In this document: in pieces, positions 16,001 through 24,396 of the stretch
Layout: each line of letters opens with the position of its first letter
How positions within the stretch are numbered: position 1 is the first letter of the stretch
NCBI GenBank assembly: GCA_036501485.1
Contig: DASYAG010000122.1
Coordinates: 1-64,000 of the forward strand
Direction: 5' to 3'
DNA from: PALSA-607 sp036501485
GTDB taxonomy: Bacteria > Actinomycetota > Actinomycetes > Acidothermales > Acidothermaceae
Length of the DNA: 64,000 nt
Made by a program: the position numbers and the translations under genes
Notes under the pieces: model-generated
The model's input: the letters and a program-made list of their open reading frames with translations, nothing else
The model's database searches: none
What the model was told of the DNA's origin: nothing

Positions 16001-17497
16001 ATGCGGATCGCACGCTTGGCAACGTTTGCAGTTGTCCTTGGTCTCACCGCGTCGGGCCTCGTCGCGGGTTCGGCGGCTGCGGCGAGCGGCATCACGGTGA
16101 CCCGTTATCAGGGAGCGGACCGGTACGGCACCAGCGCCGCAATCGTCGACGCCAACTACTCGCCCGGCGTTCCTGTCGTCTATATCGCGAGTGGTCTTAA
16201 CTTTCCCGACGCCCTAGCTGGTGGTGCTGCAGCGGCGAATGCGGGTGGGCCGCTGCTGCTCGTCGAACCCGGCGCGATCCCGCCCGCCGTTGCAACTGAA
16301 CTGACGCGGCTGACGCCGGCGAGCATCGTTGTCCTCGGCGGCCCACCGGCAGTCAGCGATGCGGTCGTAACCGCGTTGCAGAGTTACACGACTGGCACGG
16401 TCACCCGGGTAGCCGGCGCGGATCGGTACGCGACCGCGGCTGACCTGGCTGCGTCATTCCCGTCGGGTAGCCCGGTTTACATTGCGACGGGCCTCAGCTT
16501 CCCCGACGCACTCGGCGCTACTGCGGCGGCGACCCTGCAGCACGCCGCGATCCTGCTCACGGATCCGAACACGCTGCCAGCGTCAACTGCGGCAGCTCTT
16601 GCCGCGCTCATGCCGGAAAGCATCACGATTATTGGAGGCGCCACGGCAGTGTCTGCCGGGGTCGCTGCGTCGCTGGCGGCGTACAGCCCGATGGTGACCC
16701 GTATTTCTGGTTCGGATCGGTACGCAACTGCGGCGCAGTTGGCTGCGAATGCATTCCCCGACGCGACGGGCTTTTTCGTGGCCTCGGGCAGTGGCTTCGC
16801 TGATGCGCTGACCGGTGGCCCGGTCGCGGGCAAGCTTGGCGAGCCCTTGCTGCTCGCGACACCGACCTGCCTGCCGGCGAGTTCGACCGCTGTCGAAGCG
16901 GCGGCCCTCAATCCGTCAACGGTGACTCTGCTGGGCGGGACCGCGAGCCTCGGGGCGGGCGTCGCCGCACTGACCACGTGCCCGACACCGCCGGCGCCGG
17001 TTGCGCCGACGCCAGCGAAGATCACATTCGGCAACGGCACACGTCACGTCGGCGCGAGCCTGCCAGCGGGGACCTATCGGACCCGCACCAACGCGACAGG
17101 CTGCTACTGGGCTCGCCTCAGTGGATTCAGCGGTGATCTGAGCGACACCATCGCGAACAACGACTCCGACGCTCACCAGGTTGTCACCATCGCGCCGACC
17201 GACGCGGGATTCGAATCGTCGAACTGTTCGACGTGGACGAACGACTTGTCGGCCATCACGTCATCAAAGACTGCATCTTTTGGCGACGGCATGTGGATCG
17301 TCAACACCGACATTGCACCGGGCACCTGGTCCGCGCCCGGCGGTGACGAGTGCTACTGGGCACGACTTAGTGGATTCAGTGGTGATCTCAGCGACACCAT
17401 CGCCAACGACGACGGCGGGAATACACCCATCGTGACCATCTACTCCACTGATGTCGGCTTCATCAGCGAAAACTGCGGTCAATGGACGCCGAGTTAG
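16001..17497 (+). CDS. Secreted cell wall-binding repeat 2 protein with duplicated C-terminal domain
   Basis: 498 aa. A signal peptide (MRIARLATFAVVLGLTASGL, cleavage near AAAASG) is followed by three CW_binding_2 (Cwp66-like) repeats of about 90 residues. Each repeat starts 'RxxGADRYxTAA', continues 'VxIASGLxFPDAL' and ends 'IxxLGGxxAVS'. After a Pro/Ala linker two copies of a Gly/Ser-rich domain follow, each containing CYWARLSGFSGDLSDTIAN and two Cys likely to form a disulphide. GGGGGAAAAC precedes the ATG. It is probably non-covalently attached to the wall; no enzymatic module is visible. Confidence 0.87.
   Translation: MRIARLATFAVVLGLTASGLVAGSAAAASGITVTRYQGADRYGTSAAIVDANYSPGVPVVYIASGLNFPDALAGGAAAANAGGPLLLVEPGAIPPAVATELTRLTPASIVVLGGPPAVSDAVVTALQSYTTGTVTRVAGADRYATAADLAASFPSGSPVYIATGLSFPDALGATAAATLQHAAILLTDPNTLPASTAAALAALMPESITIIGGATAVSAGVAASLAAYSPMVTRISGSDRYATAAQLAANAFPDATGFFVASGSGFADALTGGPVAGKLGEPLLLATPTCLPASSTAVEAAALNPSTVTLLGGTASLGAGVAALTTCPTPPAPVAPTPAKITFGNGTRHVGASLPAGTYRTRTNATGCYWARLSGFSGDLSDTIANNDSDAHQVVTIAPTDAGFESSNCSTWTNDLSAITSSKTASFGDGMWIVNTDIAPGTWSAPGGDECYWARLSGFSGDLSDTIANDDGGNTPIVTIYSTDVGFISENCGQWTPS
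17102..17413 (+). repeat. Tandem domain duplication within the cell wall-binding protein gene
   Basis: Bases 17102-17164 and 17351-17413 are near-identical and lie 249 bp (83 codons) apart in frame. The differences fall mostly at third codon positions, so the protein repeat CYWARLSGFSGDLSDTIAN is kept exactly. This fits an older duplication under selection rather than a fresh one. Confidence 0.8.
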
Positions 17498-17528
17498 GTC
17501 CGGCGGAGAGCTACTACCGCGCCGGGTG

Positions 17529-18986
17529 CTACGGAAGCGGCGTGACCTTGAGGAGTTGCGTGAACCTGCTGTAGCCGCTTTCTGACGGTGACTGCAGTTG
17601 TTGAAGCAGGAAGTAGTTGCCGGCGAAGAACGCCGCTTGCCCGGGGATGGTTTGCATCTCTGCCGCCAGTTGGTCCAGCGGCGGCAACTGAGCTTCGACA
17701 GTCAGCTTCCCGGTGTTCGGGTCGAGCCGCACCACGTCGAGGTGCTGGTTGTCAGTCGGAGCCGACGTGTCGCCGAAGGGGGGATCGGGCGTCGTCAACC
17801 AGAGTCCGTTTTGCTGGTCGCCGACGACGAAGTTAGTTCCTGCTTCAAGACTCGGCTCGGGTGTGCGAATCGCGACCGTGGCCCTCGGACCGTCGAAGCG
17901 CCACAGGGTCAACAGCGCACTGTTGTTCGGACGGATCGCGGCCCAGACGTGGCCGGCGTCCGCGACCATCCAGTCGACCGCATCGTTGCGGCTCGGCACC
18001 ACCGTCGTGACCATGTGTGACCCGGGTGCCACGTGAAACAGCGTGCCTGCAACTGGCGACCCTTGGATCGAGTCGCCCAGCCAAAGCCCGTCGGCGTTCG
18101 CAACCATGATCGGCCGATACAGCTCGGGCGTACGGACCACATCCTGAATCTGCCCCGAGATTGCCGAGACCTGGATCGCCTCCGGCCCGTTGCTCGTGTC
18201 GACGTCATAGACCCACATCGAGCCACCGCCGTACGCCTCCACCGGATTGGTGTCTGACGCCTCACTGATCCGCATGATGACCGGGCCTGTCTTGGGCGTC
18301 CCCGTCTTGGGATCGGTCACGGTAATCGCGATCGAGGTAGTAAAAGCGAGGGACCCTCCGTCGGGGTTGATGACATCGATGGCCACCCGTTCACCTGACA
18401 TCTCCGGGTCGTCGCAACTGCCTGTCGTCACTGCGCCGAGAGCGAGCGCGGTCGCATCGACCGGACTTCGAACGCACAGCGCATTTGGGTCCGTCGACAT
18501 AACCGCGCCGTTCAGCAGCAAGGGTCCGGAGTCGGTTGTGAGGCCGAAGAACGTGTATGTGCTGGGCAGTGCAAGCCTGGACACGTTCGACGGCAAGGTT
18601 GCGCTCGCCGGACTTGATGTCGGCGCGACGACAACGGGGACGACCGAAGTCGGCGACGGCGAGGCTGCGGGTGAGTTCGCAGCCGGTGACGTCGGCGGTG
18701 TTGTGCCTGGTGTTGGCACCGCCGTCGCTGGGGCGGTCGCGGGGTGGCTCGAGTTGACCGCGGGTCCGATCGGCCTGGACGACGTGTCATTGCCAGCGAG
18801 CGCAGTGGCCGCAATGGCAATGCCGGCGACGCACACTGCTGCGGTCGACGCGACCGCGAGGCCACGCCGGTAGGTGCGTCGCCGCATCCGAGCCTGCACA
18901 CCGACAACCGGGTCACCAGCGGCAACGGGCACTCGGGCACGATCCCGAAGGACTTCGCGCAACCGTTCTTCCATGTCGTCGGTCAC
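17529..18986 (-). CDS. Membrane-anchored extracytoplasmic protein, putative ECF sigma partner
   Basis: 485 aa. A short cytoplasmic N-terminus (MTDDMEERLREVLRDRARVP, about 40 residues) leads into one membrane helix ('GLAVASTAAVCVAGIAIAAT'), a Ser/Thr/Pro-rich stretch (70-125) and a large outer domain with repeated short strands (such as 'GGGSMWVYDVDTSNG', 'DAGHVWAAIRPNNSALLTLW') suggesting a beta-propeller. Its ATG overlaps the stop of the upstream SigE-type sigma gene (ATGA). By position and topology it may act as anti-sigma or sensor, but no zinc anti-sigma motif (HXXXCXXC) is seen. Confidence 0.7.
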   Translation of the reverse strand: MTDDMEERLREVLRDRARVPVAAGDPVVGVQARMRRRTYRRGLAVASTAAVCVAGIAIAATALAGNDTSSRPIGPAVNSSHPATAPATAVPTPGTTPPTSPAANSPAASPSPTSVVPVVVAPTSSPASATLPSNVSRLALPSTYTFFGLTTDSGPLLLNGAVMSTDPNALCVRSPVDATALALGAVTTGSCDDPEMSGERVAIDVINPDGGSLAFTTSIAITVTDPKTGTPKTGPVIMRISEASDTNPVEAYGGGSMWVYDVDTSNGPEAIQVSAISGQIQDVVRTPELYRPIMVANADGLWLGDSIQGSPVAGTLFHVAPGSHMVTTVVPSRNDAVDWMVADAGHVWAAIRPNNSALLTLWRFDGPRATVAIRTPEPSLEAGTNFVVGDQQNGLWLTTPDPPFGDTSAPTDNQHLDVVRLDPNTGKLTVEAQLPPLDQLAAEMQTIPGQAAFFAGNYFLLQQLQSPSESGYSRFTQLLKVTPLP

Positions 18987-19474
18987 CGCGAATCCTCCGT
19001 CCTGATCGTCGGGGCGAGCTCACGCAATCTCGCGAGTCCCTTGGCGGTCTGGCTTCGCACGGTGCCGACCGTAATCTCCAAGCACTCCGCGATTTCGCTC
19101 TCGGTCATGCCTTCGTAGAACCGCAGCACCAGCACGGCCCGCTGCCGCGGTGCCGTTTCCTGCAACGCCCGCCACACGGCGTCCCGATCTGCGTGTTGGC
19201 TTGTGAGGTCCGACGCTGCGGCTTCGGGGACATCCGCCGTCACCTCCTCGCGAAAGCGTCGCAATCGCGAGCGGCTGATCAAGACGTTGACCATCACGCG
19301 ATGTACGTACGCATCTGGCTCACTCACCGGCCGCCGCCGCCAGGCTGCGCAACACCTCGCCAATGCCTCCTGCACCAAGTCCTCAGCGGCGTGCTGGCTG
19401 CCCGTCAGCAGATACCCACGGCGGAGCAGCTGCGGATAGCGCGCTCGCACGAAGTCGGCGAGCTCGTCGTCCAC
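18983..19474 (-). CDS. SigE-family ECF RNA polymerase sigma factor
   Basis: 163 aa. Sigma region 2 covers 'FVRARYPQLLRRGYLLTGSQ' and HAAEDLVQEALARCCAAW; region 4 covers 'TAPRQRAVLVLRFYEGMTES' and 'EIAECLEITVGTVRSQTAKG'. The arrangement is that of the actinobacterial SigE-family ECF factors (YxxLLRxAYLLTGD type). It is translationally coupled to a membrane protein that may be its regulator. No autoregulatory promoter could be named with confidence. It is divergent from hrcA with only about 70 bp to the CIRCE element. Confidence 0.9.
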   Translation of the reverse strand: MDDELADFVRARYPQLLRRGYLLTGSQHAAEDLVQEALARCCAAWRRRPVSEPDAYVHRVMVNVLISRSRLRRFREEVTADVPEAAASDLTSQHADRDAVWRALQETAPRQRAVLVLRFYEGMTESEIAECLEITVGTVRSQTAKGLARLRELAPTIRTEDSR

Positions 19475-19543
19475 GACACCCCCCTTTACGGACTTAGACG
19501 CGTAGGCCCGTCATTTCTATGCCTGAGCGTCCCGCGCCGTACA

Positions 19544-19570
19544 CTGGCACTCGGGCTAAAGGAGTGCCAG
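19544..19570. promoter_or_regulatory. CIRCE operator (HrcA binding site)
   Basis: Arms CTGGCACTC (19544-19552) and GAGTGCCAG (19562-19570) are perfect complements with the canonical 9-bp spacer. CIRCE is TTAGCACTC-N9-GAGTGCTAA, so only the outer bases differ, and they differ symmetrically. It lies 33 bp before the hrcA start, which implies autorepression of hrcA and probably of the following dnaJ and rsmE. Its position also shows that upstream start codons for hrcA are not used. Confidence 0.93.
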
Positions 19571-19602
19571 ACGGGCCCAGACGGTTCAGGGAGGTGGTTC
19601 GC

Positions 19603-20622
19603 GTGCTCGACGATCGCAAGCTCGACGTGCTGCGCGCCATCGTCCAAGACTTCGTGTCGACCAACGAGCCGGTGGGCTCCAAGGCGCTAGTTGAGCGGCA
19701 CCACCTAGGGGTCTCGCCCGCGACCGTGCGCAACGACATGGCCGCGCTCGAAGAAGAGGGCTACATCGCCCAGCCGCACACCAGCGCGGGTCGGGTGCCT
19801 ACCGACAAGGGCTACCGGCTCTTCGTCGACCGGCTGTCGACCGTCAAGCCGCTGAGCAGTGCTGAGCGTCGCGCGATCGAGCAGTTCCTCGACGGCGCGC
19901 TCGACCTCGACGACGTGGTGTCGCGGACCGTCCGATTGCTGGCCCAACTGACCCGCCACGTGGCCGTCGTCCAGTACCCGATCCTTGACCGATCCTCTGT
20001 GCGGCACCTCGAGCTGATCAAGCTGAGTGACACCCGGCTGATGCTGGTCTTGATCACGGACACCGGCCGGGTCGAGCAGCGGCAGGTCGACCTCCCCGGC
20101 TTGATCGACGAGCGCACCGTGAGTGATCTGCGAGCTCGGCTGAACCAGCGGATTGCCGGCCGGCCGATTCACGACGTCCCGAATGACTTGGCCGATCTGG
20201 CTGAAGCCGAGCCGCCGGCGACTCGAGGCAACGCGTCTGCTGTCGTGGCGGTGCTTCTCGCGTCGCTGGTTGAGCGGCGGGAAGAGCGCGTTGTCGTGGG
20301 TGGGGCGTCGAACCTCACGCGGCTGGCACTCGACTTTCCCGACTCGGTGCATCCGGTGCTCGAGGCGCTCGAAGAGCAGGTCGTGCTCATCCGGTTGTTG
20401 GGTGAGGCGAGCAGGCCGACCGAGGTCACTGTGCGCATCGGTGACGAGCACCCATATGAGGGCCTGCGTTCGACCTCGATGGTGAGTGCGACCTACGGCT
20501 CTGGCAGTCGAGCACTCGCGAGTCTCGGTGTGCTCGGTCCGATGCGGATGGATTACCCGGGCACGATGGCGGCCGTCGGCGCGGTCGCACGTTATGTCGG
20601 CCGGATTCTCGCCGAGTCCTGA
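19603..20622 (+). CDS. hrcA: Heat-inducible transcription repressor HrcA
   Basis: 339 aa from a GTG preceded by GGGAGGTGG. The winged helix is at the N-terminus ('LDDRKLDVLRAIVQDFVSTN', 'GSKALVERHHLGVSPATVRN', HTSAGRVPTDKGYRLFVD) and the GAF-like dimerisation/inserted region follows. Ends 'GPMRMDYPGTMAAVGAVARY' as usual. It represses heat-shock genes by binding CIRCE, with activity promoted by GroEL. A longer reading beginning at 19519 would place CIRCE inside the gene and is rejected. It is followed by dnaJ. Confidence 0.96.
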   Translation: MLDDRKLDVLRAIVQDFVSTNEPVGSKALVERHHLGVSPATVRNDMAALEEEGYIAQPHTSAGRVPTDKGYRLFVDRLSTVKPLSSAERRAIEQFLDGALDLDDVVSRTVRLLAQLTRHVAVVQYPILDRSSVRHLELIKLSDTRLMLVLITDTGRVEQRQVDLPGLIDERTVSDLRARLNQRIAGRPIHDVPNDLADLAEAEPPATRGNASAVVAVLLASLVERREERVVVGGASNLTRLALDFPDSVHPVLEALEEQVVLIRLLGEASRPTEVTVRIGDEHPYEGLRSTSMVSATYGSGSRALASLGVLGPMRMDYPGTMAAVGAVARYVGRILAES

Positions 20623-20653
20623 ACTACCAGCAAAGCAATAAGGGAGTCACCTG

Positions 20654-21778
20654 GTGGCGCGCGACCATTACGCGACCCTCGGCGTGCGCAAGGACGCACC
20701 GCCCGAGGAGATCAAGCGTGCGTACCGGCGGTTGGCGAGACAGCTGCACCCCGACGTGAATCCCGATGCGGAAACGCAGGAGCGCTTCAAGGAGATCACC
20801 TCGGCGTATGAGGTGTTGTCCGACCCGAGCAAGCGACAGCTGTACGACATGGGCGGCGATCCGCTGTCAGCGTCGGGCAATAACCCTTTCAACGCAGGGT
20901 TTGGCGGCCTTGGCGACATCATGGACGCGTTCTTCGGCGGCGGTGCAAGTCGCGGCCCGCGCACGCGTACCCGCAAGGGCAACGATGCACTGATCCACGT
21001 CGAGATCGATCTGGTCGAGGCGGTGTTCGGAGCCACTCGCGAGCTCAACATCGAGACGGCCATCGTCTGCGCGACCTGTGACGGCGCGGGCACCGCATCG
21101 GGCACGCATCCCGAAACGTGTCAGGTCTGCAAGGGTCGCGGTGAGGTCAGCCAGGTGACGCGGTCGTTCCTCGGTCAGGTCATGACGTCACGACCATGCC
21201 CGCAGTGCGCCGGCGTCGGCACGGTCATCCGGCATCCATGCCCTGAGTGCTCCGGTGATGGCCGAGTGCGCGCACGGCGCACCGTCGAGGTCGGAATTCC
21301 CGCCGGGGTCGAGCACGGGATGCGGCTGCGGCTGACCGGCGAGGGCGAGGTCGGCCCGGGTGGCGGCCCACCGGGTGACCTTTACGTCGAGATCGAGGAG
21401 CGCAAGCACCCGACCTTCGAACGGCACGGCGTCGACTTGCACGCGGCCGTGCCGGTGCCGATGACCGCGGCAGCGCTCGGCACCTCGTTGAAGGTCGAGA
21501 CTCTCGACGGACCCGTCGACATCGACGTGAAGCCCGGCACGCAGTCGGGCACCGTAATCCCGTTGCGCGGCCGTGGCGTTCCCCGCCTGCGCTCGAACAG
21601 CCGCGGCGACCTGCACGTTCACCTCGAGGTCACGACGCCGACGAAACTCGATGCCGAACAGGAAGAGTTGGTCCGCAAGCTGGCCAGCCTGCGCGGCGAG
21701 GAGGCACCCGACGGCGCGTTCAAGGCCGCGGCTCCGGGCCTCTTCGGCCGCATCCGCGACGCGTTCAACGGTCGCTGA
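20654..21778 (+). CDS. dnaJ: Molecular chaperone DnaJ (DnaJ2 type)
   Basis: 374 aa from a GTG with AGGGAG upstream. The J domain (residues 1-70) has the HPD motif (RQLHPDVNPD), then a Gly/Phe region and four zinc-binding repeats: CATCDGAG, CQVCKGRG, CPQCAGVG, CPECSGDG. Two beta-barrel substrate-binding domains follow. It stimulates DnaK ATPase. The hrcA-dnaJ-rsmE order matches the mycobacterial dnaJ2 locus, so this is the second, HrcA-linked DnaJ rather than the dnaK-operon copy. Confidence 0.96.
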   Translation: MARDHYATLGVRKDAPPEEIKRAYRRLARQLHPDVNPDAETQERFKEITSAYEVLSDPSKRQLYDMGGDPLSASGNNPFNAGFGGLGDIMDAFFGGGASRGPRTRTRKGNDALIHVEIDLVEAVFGATRELNIETAIVCATCDGAGTASGTHPETCQVCKGRGEVSQVTRSFLGQVMTSRPCPQCAGVGTVIRHPCPECSGDGRVRARRTVEVGIPAGVEHGMRLRLTGEGEVGPGGGPPGDLYVEIEERKHPTFERHGVDLHAAVPVPMTAAALGTSLKVETLDGPVDIDVKPGTQSGTVIPLRGRGVPRLRSNSRGDLHVHLEVTTPTKLDAEQEELVRKLASLRGEEAPDGAFKAAAPGLFGRIRDAFNGR

Positions 21779-21784
21779 CCTCTC

Positions 21785-22543
21785 TTGACCGCACCGCTTT
21801 TCTTCGCGGACGCCGACCGGCTCGCCGTCGCAGAAATCGGCGACGTCGTTGAACTCGGCGGCGCCGAGGGTCGCCATGCCGCAACGGTCCGTCGTCTCGT
21901 CGCCGGTGAGCGACTCGATCTATCCGACGGCGCGGGGTTGCTGTGCGTGGCGGAGGTTAGCGCCGTCGTCGGTCAGGTGTTGCACGCCCGCGTGCTCGAA
22001 TGCGCATCGGTTCCGCAGCCGGCGCCCCGCATCACTGTCGTGCAGGCCTTGGCCAAGGGTGACCGCGACGAGCGGGCAGTCGAGACCATGACCGAGGTCG
22101 GCGTCGACGTCATCGTGCCGTGGCAGGCCGCGCGCTCGATCGTGCGCTGGGATTCACCGCGTGCACAGAAGGCCGTCACCCGCTGGCGAACGACCGCCCG
22201 TGAAGCGGCGAAGCAGGCGCGACGACCCTGGCTGGTCGACGTCCCGCTACTCGAGACAACGTCCGCGGTGGTGGCTCGGATCGGGTCCGTTGTGCAGGCG
22301 GGCGGGGTTGCCGTCGTCCTGCACGAGGTGTCGGATCAGCCGCTGCGGTCGCTCGCGATTCCGGCTTCCGGTGAAGTCGTGCTGATCGTCGGTCCTGAAG
22401 GTGGCATCGCTGACGACGAGGTAGCCGCGTTCGAAGCGGCGGGCGCCACCGTCCGCCGCCTTGGTCCGACCGTGTTGCGCACCTCGACCGCAGGCACGGT
22501 CGCCGCCGCCATCGTGATGGCGAACTCCGGCCGCTGGGGCTGA
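21785..22543 (+). CDS. rsmE: 16S rRNA (uracil(1498)-N(3))-methyltransferase
   Basis: 252 aa, full length. N-terminal PUA-like domain ('GGAEGRHAATVRRLVAGERL'), then a SPOUT trefoil-knot domain with 'QALAKGDRDERAVETMTEVG', 'AREAAKQARRPWLVDV', LIVGPEGGIADDEV and 'LGPTVLRTSTAGTVAAAI', the SAM-binding knot. It methylates U1498 in the 30S decoding region. The start is TTG; no ATG or GTG gives a complete N-terminus. It begins 7 nt after the dnaJ stop. Confidence 0.95.
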   Translation: MTAPLFFADADRLAVAEIGDVVELGGAEGRHAATVRRLVAGERLDLSDGAGLLCVAEVSAVVGQVLHARVLECASVPQPAPRITVVQALAKGDRDERAVETMTEVGVDVIVPWQAARSIVRWDSPRAQKAVTRWRTTAREAAKQARRPWLVDVPLLETTSAVVARIGSVVQAGGVAVVLHEVSDQPLRSLAIPASGEVVLIVGPEGGIADDEVAAFEAAGATVRRLGPTVLRTSTAGTVAAAIVMANSGRWG

Positions 22544-22566
22544 CGATTTGGGATCGAGAGACGGGC

Positions 22567-23709
22567 CTACTGGACGGTGAAGGTCTTGTCGTCGAGGAAG
22601 GTCACCGAGCCGTCTTTCGCCGAGGTCTCGTAGGCCCGGATCGCGTATTTCCCCGGCGCGAGGCCCTCGAGTGTGACGCTCCACAGACCACGCTCGGGAG
22701 CACCCTTGTCGGCGTTGACACTTCCGGTCTTGAGGACGCCCCCGTTGCTGCGCAACTGCCACGTGACGGTGCCCTCGAAGACGCTTGCCTCGCCGGTGAT
22801 GTTGACCGATGATGCGACAGTCGCGTTCTCGACCGGCGCCGTGATCCAGACGTGGCCCCACACTTGCCAGGTCGGCAGCGGGCTGACGGTGCCTGGGGCG
22901 GTTGTCGTTGGAGACGCGGGCGGGCTGGAGCTAGCAGTCGATCCGAGCGGGGTCCCCCAGAGGGAGGTCACTGGCACGCCCGCGATCTGCAACTGCAGGC
23001 TGTCGATCTTCGGCGCTGCGGCGATGATTGTGTAGAGCAACTGCTGCGCGCTGATCGCGGCCTCGTTCGCGGGACCGCTGCTCGCCTGGCTCGACAAGTT
23101 CACGACGGCCGTCGTGGTGTTCACGATGCTGGCCGATATCAGCGTGGTGCCGGCCGGCCAGTAGCTGGTGTAGTCGGGATCCTGCGCCGGCGTGGCGAGC
23201 ATCGCGTCGACCGCGTCTTTGACGAAGGTGTGCTGGGGTGACGACGGCCAGGTCGCCTTCTCGCGGAACAGCAGCTGCTGAGGGTCTTTGCGTTCGTCGA
23301 CGTAGTAGACCCACACCGGGTAGGTGCTGGGCTCCGACGAAGCCGGCGGGGTCGAGACGGTTGGAGTGGCGGGCGGCACGACCGGTGCCGATGCTGCGGG
23401 CGTCGGCGATGAGGGAGCGGCGGCTGTCGCCGCGGGGTGGTTGGGGGTGCCCGACTTGTTCTGCGCAATGGCAACGCCGATGAACGCTACCGCTGCTGTT
23501 GCCAGGCCGGCGCCGCCGATCTGGAACGCGCGCAGCCAATTGCGCCGCCTCGGACGCTGGGCACGGATCTTCTCGCGGATCATCGACAGTCCATCGGCGG
23601 ACGGCGTGATGGCTCGGGCTTCGCGCGCCAGCAGTTCGCGCAGGCGGCGCGCGGCGTCGTCGTCGGTGGATGCGTCGTCGGGGTCGAACGGACCCGGCCG
23701 GTCGCTCAT
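22567..23709 (-). CDS. Membrane-anchored GerMN / Gmad2 domain protein, putative ECF partner
   Basis: 380 aa. The cytoplasmic N-terminus (residues 1-57) includes an ECF-partner-like helical segment 'ARRLRELLAREARAITPSAD', followed by one membrane helix ('IGGAGLATAAVAFIGVAIA') and a Pro/Ala/Ser linker. Outside are a GerMN domain (about 130-235, 'VWVYYVDERKDPQQLLFREK' through 'QQLLYTIIAAAPKIDSLQLQ') and a C-terminal Gmad2 immunoglobulin-like domain (about 285-380, 'HVWITAPVENATVASSVNIT'). GerMN/Gmad2 modules are found in wall-associated proteins. Its ATG overlaps the stop of the upstream sigma gene. Confidence 0.85.
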   Translation of the reverse strand: MSDRPGPFDPDDASTDDDAARRLRELLAREARAITPSADGLSMIREKIRAQRPRRRNWLRAFQIGGAGLATAAVAFIGVAIAQNKSGTPNHPAATAAAPSSPTPAASAPVVPPATPTVSTPPASSEPSTYPVWVYYVDERKDPQQLLFREKATWPSSPQHTFVKDAVDAMLATPAQDPDYTSYWPAGTTLISASIVNTTTAVVNLSSQASSGPANEAAISAQQLLYTIIAAAPKIDSLQLQIAGVPVTSLWGTPLGSTASSSPPASPTTTAPGTVSPLPTWQVWGHVWITAPVENATVASSVNITGEASVFEGTVTWQLRSNGGVLKTGSVNADKGAPERGLWSVTLEGLAPGKYAIRAYETSAKDGSVTFLDDKTFTVQ

Positions 23710-24257
23710 GGCGTGATCTCCAAAACGTTGCGAAGGGCGGCCAGTCCACGGGATGCGTGGCTCTTGACGGCGCCCTGACTGATGCCGAGGGTGTCGGCTA
23801 TTTGGGCCTCCGAGAGATCGGAGTAGTACCGCAGCAGGAGGGTTTCCCGCTGCCGGCGAGGTAATGAGTGGATCGCCCGCATGAGCTGGTCACGTTCGGT
23901 TGCGGCTACCGCAAAATGCTCTGCACTCGGGACGTCGGGTGGTGGCGCCGGCGGATATTTCGCCACCACTGCGCGGTGCCGAAGCGCCGACCGGGAGCGG
24001 TTCACAATCGCCTGCCGCAAGTAGGCCAGCGCCTTCTCCGGGTCGCGCAGGCGGCTCCAGCTGCCGTGCATCGCGACGAAAGCGTCCTGGACGACCTCTT
24101 CGGCGGTGCCGACGTCGCCGACCAACATCGCGGAAAGGCGCACCAGACCGGCGTAGTGAGCGCGGTACAACTCGACGACTGCTTCGTCTGCGGTGGCCGT
24201 CTCGAATTGGCCCAGCAAGGTTCGGCTCCCCGGGCGGCTCAAGAGTGCGGCGGTCAT
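23706..24257 (-). CDS. SigE-family ECF RNA polymerase sigma factor
   Basis: 183 aa. Region 2 is 'LYRAHYAGLVRLSAMLVGDV' with TAEEVVQDAFVAMHGSW; region 4 is 'LPRRQRETLLLRYYSDLSEA' with QIADTLGISQGAVKSHASRG. It belongs to the same family as the factor at 18983-19474 but shares only family-level identity, so they are not recent duplicates. It overlaps the downstream GerMN/Gmad2 membrane gene by four bases (ATGA). It diverges from phoH. Confidence 0.9.
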   Translation of the reverse strand: MTAALLSRPGSRTLLGQFETATADEAVVELYRAHYAGLVRLSAMLVGDVGTAEEVVQDAFVAMHGSWSRLRDPEKALAYLRQAIVNRSRSALRHRAVVAKYPPAPPPDVPSAEHFAVAATERDQLMRAIHSLPRRQRETLLLRYYSDLSEAQIADTLGISQGAVKSHASRGLAALRNVLEITP

Positions 24258-24396
24258 ACGGATACGACGCGCATCCGGATGGGTCGGTTTACCGGAGAGG
24301 TTTACCGCATGGCGGCCCTCCGGCGCGCGGGTACGATGGGGGGGTCACGTCACCGAGGACCGAAAGCAGGCGCGAGCAGGCCCCACCGGCCGATCC

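Noticed and set aside
19519..19602. Upstream start for HrcA
   Set aside because: CIRCE lies within this stretch, and the GTG at 19603 has a strong Shine-Dalgarno sequence.
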